The notes beneath the pieces were generated by a model. It was not told the origin of the DNA and did no database searches. It saw only the letters and a program-made list of their open reading frames with translations. Shown one piece after another: positions 4,763 through 7,779 of a DNA stretch of 7,779 nt; the first letter of the stretch is position 1; the number at the start of each line of letters is the position of its first letter. This DNA comes from Thalassospiraceae bacterium. GTDB taxonomy: Bacteria; Pseudomonadota; Alphaproteobacteria; Rhodospirillales; Magnetovibrionaceae. The DNA is taken from NCBI GenBank assembly GCA_030637845.1, contig DAOWFT010000022.1, forward strand, positions 1-7,779. Direction: 5' to 3'. The position numbers and the translations under genes are program-made.

Positions 4763-6667
4763 ATGGCAACCAAGTGGGGTAAGAGCACAATTGCATGGAA
4801 GCTAATCAAGGTGCTAATTGCGTTTAGCTCCTTGATTACCATAGTCGTCTCGGCTGTGCAGTTGTGGCTGGAATATGACCGGGATATCTCGGCGATTAAT
4901 TCCGGCTTTCAGCAGATAGAACTCAGTTATCTGGACAGTATTTCGGAAAACGTTTGGGAAGCCGATAGTGGGCGCTTAAGCCTTCTGGTTAATGGCATCA
5001 CGGAATTTCCCGATTTTGATTTTGCCGCCATACGCGACGAAAGCGGGCAAGAACTTATAAAAGTGGGTCAGGACGATAATGGCAACGCCATTCGCAAAAC
5101 CTATGCACTGAATTACCAATTTCGCGGCCAAGGCCTTGTAATTGGTGAATTGGAAGTCGTTGCCGGATTATCCTCTGTCTATAGCCGAACACTGGATCGC
5201 GTGGGAATAATATTGCTGTCTAACGGCATAAAAACATTTTTTGTAGCGATGTTTATGTTTGCGGTTGTGTATTTTTTGTTCACCCGACGCTTGGAGGCCT
5301 TAACGGAATTTGCAAGCGGCATTGATTTTGATGTTCCAAAAAAACCCCTGCATCTGGATCGCGGTATTCTGGGCGGTAAGCGCGATGAGGTTGATCGCCT
5401 GACCGATGCAATCAATAATATGCAGGAACGATTATTCCTTTCTCACGAGAAAACCGAAGAGGAAGTCAAAAAAAGAACCAAATCCTTATCCGAGGAAATC
5501 GTAGTTCGTAAAAAAATTGAAAGCCAGCGGCGTAAGCTTTCAAGTGCGGTTGAGCAAAGCCCCAACGTTATATTTATTACAGATATTGACGGGACTATTG
5601 AATATGTGAACCCCAAATTTACAGAACTGATGGGATATTCCAGCGAGGAAGTATTAGGCAACAAGCCAAACATGATTAAATCTGGTGAAACTCCTCCGGA
5701 GGTCTATAAGGATTTATGGAGCACAATTTTGTCCGGCAATGAGTGGCGCGGCGAACTAAAAGACAGGCGCAAAAATGGCGAGGTATTTTGGGCATCGGCT
5801 TTAATAACCCCCGTACGCAACGAAGATGGCATTGTCACTAATTTTGTGGCTATGCACGAAGACATTACCGAACGAAAAAATGCCGAGAAGGCCATGCGTG
5901 ACGCAAGGCATCTTGCCGAGGTGGCGAGTAAGGCCAAAACCGATCTTCTGGCCAACATGAGCCATGAATTACGCACCCCCCTGAATGCAATCATTGGTTT
6001 TTCGGAAACCATGACTAGTTCAATTTTCGGCCCCTTGGGCAATAAACAATACGAAGAGTATGCAGAAATTATTCACACATCCGGCAAGCACCTATTGCAT
6101 ATCATCAATGATATTCTGGATGTATCAGCGGTAGAGGCGGGCAAGCTGGAACTGAGGGAGGAGCTGGTAAATATTGCAGATATTAGCGAATCTTCAATTC
6201 GCATTCTTCACCCCAAAACAGAAGAAGGCCATATATCACTTAGCGGTATTACAACCGAAGACCTTCCGTTGCTTATGGCCGATCCCATTCGGTTGAAACA
6301 GATATTTCTAAACATTCTTTCCAATGCGGTTAAATTTACCCCGGAAAATGGTACGGTATCGTGCGACGCCCATATTGATAATGAAAAAAATATGATCATA
6401 ACCGTGATCGATAACGGAATTGGAATGGATGAAGAGGGCTTGAAAAAAGCCTTGGGCAAGTTTGGACAGGTTGATAGCTCACTCACCCGCGCCCACGATG
6501 GATCCGGATTGGGCCTACCCCTGACCAAGGGTCTGGTGGAGCTTCATGGGGGCACCATGGAAATAGAGAGTAAATTAGGAGAGGGGACAAAGGTTACAAT
6601 ATGCTTCCCATCCGAACGTGTAATTTCATTGGAAGATGAAAGCCTTCAGCCGTTAGTTGATCAATAA
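4763..6667 (+). CDS. Membrane PAS-domain sensor histidine kinase, no receiver
   Basis: A 634-residue inner-membrane kinase, numbered from ATG 4763. Membrane segment 1 is about 13-36. The periplasmic domain of about 110 residues (37-147) has the pattern SENVWEAD, GITEFPDFDF, IRDESGQ, like small Cache/CHASE-type sensor domains. Membrane segment 2 is about 149-173. It is followed by a HAMP-like stretch, a charged coiled coil (about 225-262) and a PAS domain (about 262-375) with FITDIDGTIEYVNPKF and EDITERKNAE. The H-box is NMSHELRTPLN with phospho-acceptor H401. The catalytic domain has N521 (SNAVKF), DNGIG (D550) and GSGLGL (580-585). There is no receiver or phosphotransfer domain and no response regulator gene nearby, so its partner is elsewhere. 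It sits 13 bases after the first binding protein and 38 before the second, which likely present ligand to its periplasmic domain. Confidence 0.92.
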   Translation: MATKWGKSTIAWKLIKVLIAFSSLITIVVSAVQLWLEYDRDISAINSGFQQIELSYLDSISENVWEADSGRLSLLVNGITEFPDFDFAAIRDESGQELIKVGQDDNGNAIRKTYALNYQFRGQGLVIGELEVVAGLSSVYSRTLDRVGIILLSNGIKTFFVAMFMFAVVYFLFTRRLEALTEFASGIDFDVPKKPLHLDRGILGGKRDEVDRLTDAINNMQERLFLSHEKTEEEVKKRTKSLSEEIVVRKKIESQRRKLSSAVEQSPNVIFITDIDGTIEYVNPKFTELMGYSSEEVLGNKPNMIKSGETPPEVYKDLWSTILSGNEWRGELKDRRKNGEVFWASALITPVRNEDGIVTNFVAMHEDITERKNAEKAMRDARHLAEVASKAKTDLLANMSHELRTPLNAIIGFSETMTSSIFGPLGNKQYEEYAEIIHTSGKHLLHIINDILDVSAVEAGKLELREELVNIADISESSIRILHPKTEEGHISLSGITTEDLPLLMADPIRLKQIFLNILSNAVKFTPENGTVSCDAHIDNEKNMIITVIDNGIGMDEEGLKKALGKFGQVDSSLTRAHDGSGLGLPLTKGLVELHGGTMEIESKLGEGTKVTICFPSERVISLEDESLQPLVDQ

Positions 6668-6690
6668 TTTTTTGATTTGTGCCAATATTT

Positions 6691-6695
6691 AGGGA
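6691..6695 (+). promoter_or_regulatory. Ribosome binding site choosing ATG 6706 for second binding protein
   Basis: AGGGA lies 10 bases before ATG 6706. The longer frame from GTG 6679 would put the site inside the gene and add nine residues ahead of a typical signal peptide, so 6706 is preferred. Confidence 0.65.
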
Positions 6696-6705
6696 AAAAT
6701 TGATA

Positions 6706-7440
6706 ATGAAATTCTTATTCAAACGGTTTTTATTAACGGCGTTGGTTGTTGGATTTTCGTGGTCAGGATCTTCTCTGGCCGCCGAAACCATGGTTATTGC
6801 AACTCGCGAGGAAACACTAACAAACCGATTTGCGGAATTGGTTTTGGCAGAAGCCTATGGCCGCCTAAACATAAATGTTGAATTCGTAACATATCCGGGT
6901 GCGCGCTCAATCATAGAGGCAAATAATGGCAGGGTGGATGGTGATGCTGTGCGGTTAGAAACAGTGTTAAAGCAATACACCAACCTGAAAAAAGTTCCCG
7001 TTCCCTTGTTCTATGCGGAATTATCCGCTTTTGTTCATAAAGATTATAAATCCAATATTTCCGATTGGGATTCTCTTGACGGGCGTTCACTGACAACCAT
7101 TCGCGGTTTTAAGTTTGTCGAGCAAAAACTGGCAGGTCAATCGATGCGTATTGTTAAAACCTCAGCCGAGGCAGTAGGATTAGTTGAAAATAATCGGGTC
7201 GAGATTGCAATTCTCAATTTATTTCTCGGGCAAATGGCCATAGCCGAAACCGACGCCGAACACGTCAAGGTAATTGATCCGCCTTTGTCGAGAATGCCCG
7301 CTTACCATCTTCTTCACAAAAAACACGAAGCCCTGATACCAAAACTGACTGCCGTTTTAAAAGATATGGAAACCAGCGGCACCCTTGGCGATATGTGGGA
7401 TAAATTTATAACCAATGAACTTTCGAAGGTTTCGAAGTAG
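6706..7440 (+). CDS. Second periplasmic solute-binding protein, family 3 (paralogue)
   Basis: An exported binding protein of 244 residues from ATG 6706. The signal peptide is MKFLFKRF plus a hydrophobic core ending SSLAA, cleaved near residue 25-26. It aligns along its whole length with the first binding protein. LVLAEAYGRL matches LVVAEVFRRI, EANNGRVDGDAVR matches NANEGIDQGVAMR, and YTNLKKV matches YPNLVRV. DWDSL corresponds to NWKSL, VIDPPLSRM to VHEPPLASV, and LTAVLKDMETSGTLGDMWDK to LAQALRDMKADGAYQAIFDK. The match is clear but divergent, so the two probably bind different ligands or act as a heteromer. It is the last gene of the cluster, 38 bases after the kinase, with no terminator between. 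It is visibly AT-rich. The next gene is convergent, 28 bases away, and no clear terminator is seen. Confidence 0.88.
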   Translation: MKFLFKRFLLTALVVGFSWSGSSLAAETMVIATREETLTNRFAELVLAEAYGRLNINVEFVTYPGARSIIEANNGRVDGDAVRLETVLKQYTNLKKVPVPLFYAELSAFVHKDYKSNISDWDSLDGRSLTTIRGFKFVEQKLAGQSMRIVKTSAEAVGLVENNRVEIAILNLFLGQMAIAETDAEHVKVIDPPLSRMPAYHLLHKKHEALIPKLTAVLKDMETSGTLGDMWDKFITNELSKVSK

Positions 7441-7468
7441 GCCAGCCAGGCAAGACGGAAACACCCCG

Positions 7469-7779
7469 CTACAATATTTCCTTAATGGCGGCGTCCACCG
7501 CCCGGCCAAGGCGGATGACAATTTCCGCCACTTGTTCTTCATCCACAATATAAGGCGGGGCAAGCAAAACATGGTCGCCTCGCTTGCCGTCGGCGGTACC
7601 GCTCATGGGGTAGCACATCATCTTTTGGCTCATGGCGTGGTTTTTTATGCGGGAGTGTAATTTTAAAGCCGGATCAAACGGTTCCTTGGTTTTGCGATCT
7701 GCAACCAATTCAATTGCCTGAAACAGACCGCGGCCACGGATATCACCGACGTAGGGGTTGTCATCAAATTGTTGGTGCA
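7469..7779 (-). CDS. Class III PLP-dependent aminotransferase, C-terminal 102 residues
   Basis: This is the 3' end of a gene on the minus strand that continues past the window edge, with stop TAG at 7471-7469. The visible protein begins HQQFDDNPYVGDIRGRGLF and continues QAIELVADRKTKEPFDP. It then has a KLHSRIKNHAM helix, YPMSGTADGKRGDHVLLAPP and a final helix EQVAEIVIRLGRAVDAAIKEIL. This is the C-terminal small domain of class III (omega-amino acid:pyruvate or BioA-like) aminotransferases, cytosolic enzymes moving an amino group from an amine or omega-amino acid to a keto acid. The GDIRGRGLF and GDHVLLAPP segments are characteristic. The catalytic lysine lies outside the window, so the substrate cannot be assigned. 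It converges on the second binding protein gene and is unlikely to share its control. Confidence 0.9.
   Translation of the reverse strand, partial: HQQFDDNPYVGDIRGRGLFQAIELVADRKTKEPFDPALKLHSRIKNHAMSQKMMCYPMSGTADGKRGDHVLLAPPYIVDEEQVAEIVIRLGRAVDAAIKEIL

Noticed and set aside
6666..6701. Possible terminator between kinase and second binding protein (AATTTTT ... AAAAATT)
   Set aside because: The stem is A-T only with a loop of more than 20 bases, so it would not be stable; I treat the three genes as one cluster.
6679..6705. GTG 6679 as start of the second binding protein
   Set aside because: ATG 6706 has AGGGA 10 bases upstream and opens directly onto a standard signal peptide.
7487..7502. GGCGG-N6-CCGCC hairpin near the end of the last operon
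   Set aside because: It lies inside the aminotransferase coding sequence and has no following T run, so it is not supported as a terminator.

Overview
This window looks like a chromosomal stretch from an alphaproteobacterium, probably a Rhodospirillales-like, free-living aquatic organism. That is an inference from the protein style (an OmpR/EnvZ-type pair whose regulator ends in VRGGGYMF, a three-His-box membrane desaturase, a class III aminotransferase) and mixed base composition; no marker gene fixes the taxon. There are no rRNA or tRNA genes, no CRISPR array and no transposase.

Layout. (1) Positions 1-229, minus strand: the N-terminus of an exported Gly/Gln-rich protein with Met-His repeats, cut by the window edge. 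(2) Positions 230-428: a divergent promoter region with several GTTAC/GGTTA motifs. (3) Positions 429-2560, plus strand: an OmpR-family response regulator and an EnvZ-like histidine kinase, overlapping by 4 bases. (4) Positions 2586-3635, minus strand: a membrane fatty acid desaturase. Its own start has no ribosome binding site but overlaps the stop of a 6-codon reading frame that has a strong one. (5) Positions 3653-3975: a regulatory intergenic region with a 30-base degenerate repeat of the desaturase 3' end, a 10-base tandem repeat, two palindromes and a close match to a sigma-54 promoter. (6) Positions 3976-7440, plus strand: a three-gene cluster of periplasmic solute-binding protein, membrane PAS histidine kinase and a second, paralogous solute-binding protein. 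(7) Positions 7469-7779, minus strand: the C-terminus of a class III aminotransferase, cut by the window edge.

The most interesting unit is (6). Two family-3 binding proteins flank a sensor kinase with no permease, ATPase or response regulator in view. This suggests that the binding proteins act as periplasmic ligand receptors for the kinase rather than as transporter parts. The upstream sequence has the layout of an enhancer-dependent sigma-54 promoter: a -24/-12 element 45 bases before the translated region and a 19-base palindrome about 100 bases upstream of the predicted start site. This cluster also looks more AT-rich than its neighbours.

A second theme is (1)+(3): the exported repeat protein and the periplasmic loop of the neighbouring kinase are both rich in Met and His, which would fit a periplasmic metal-responsive module. 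A calcium (EF-hand) or other envelope role remains possible because the repeat protein is truncated here.
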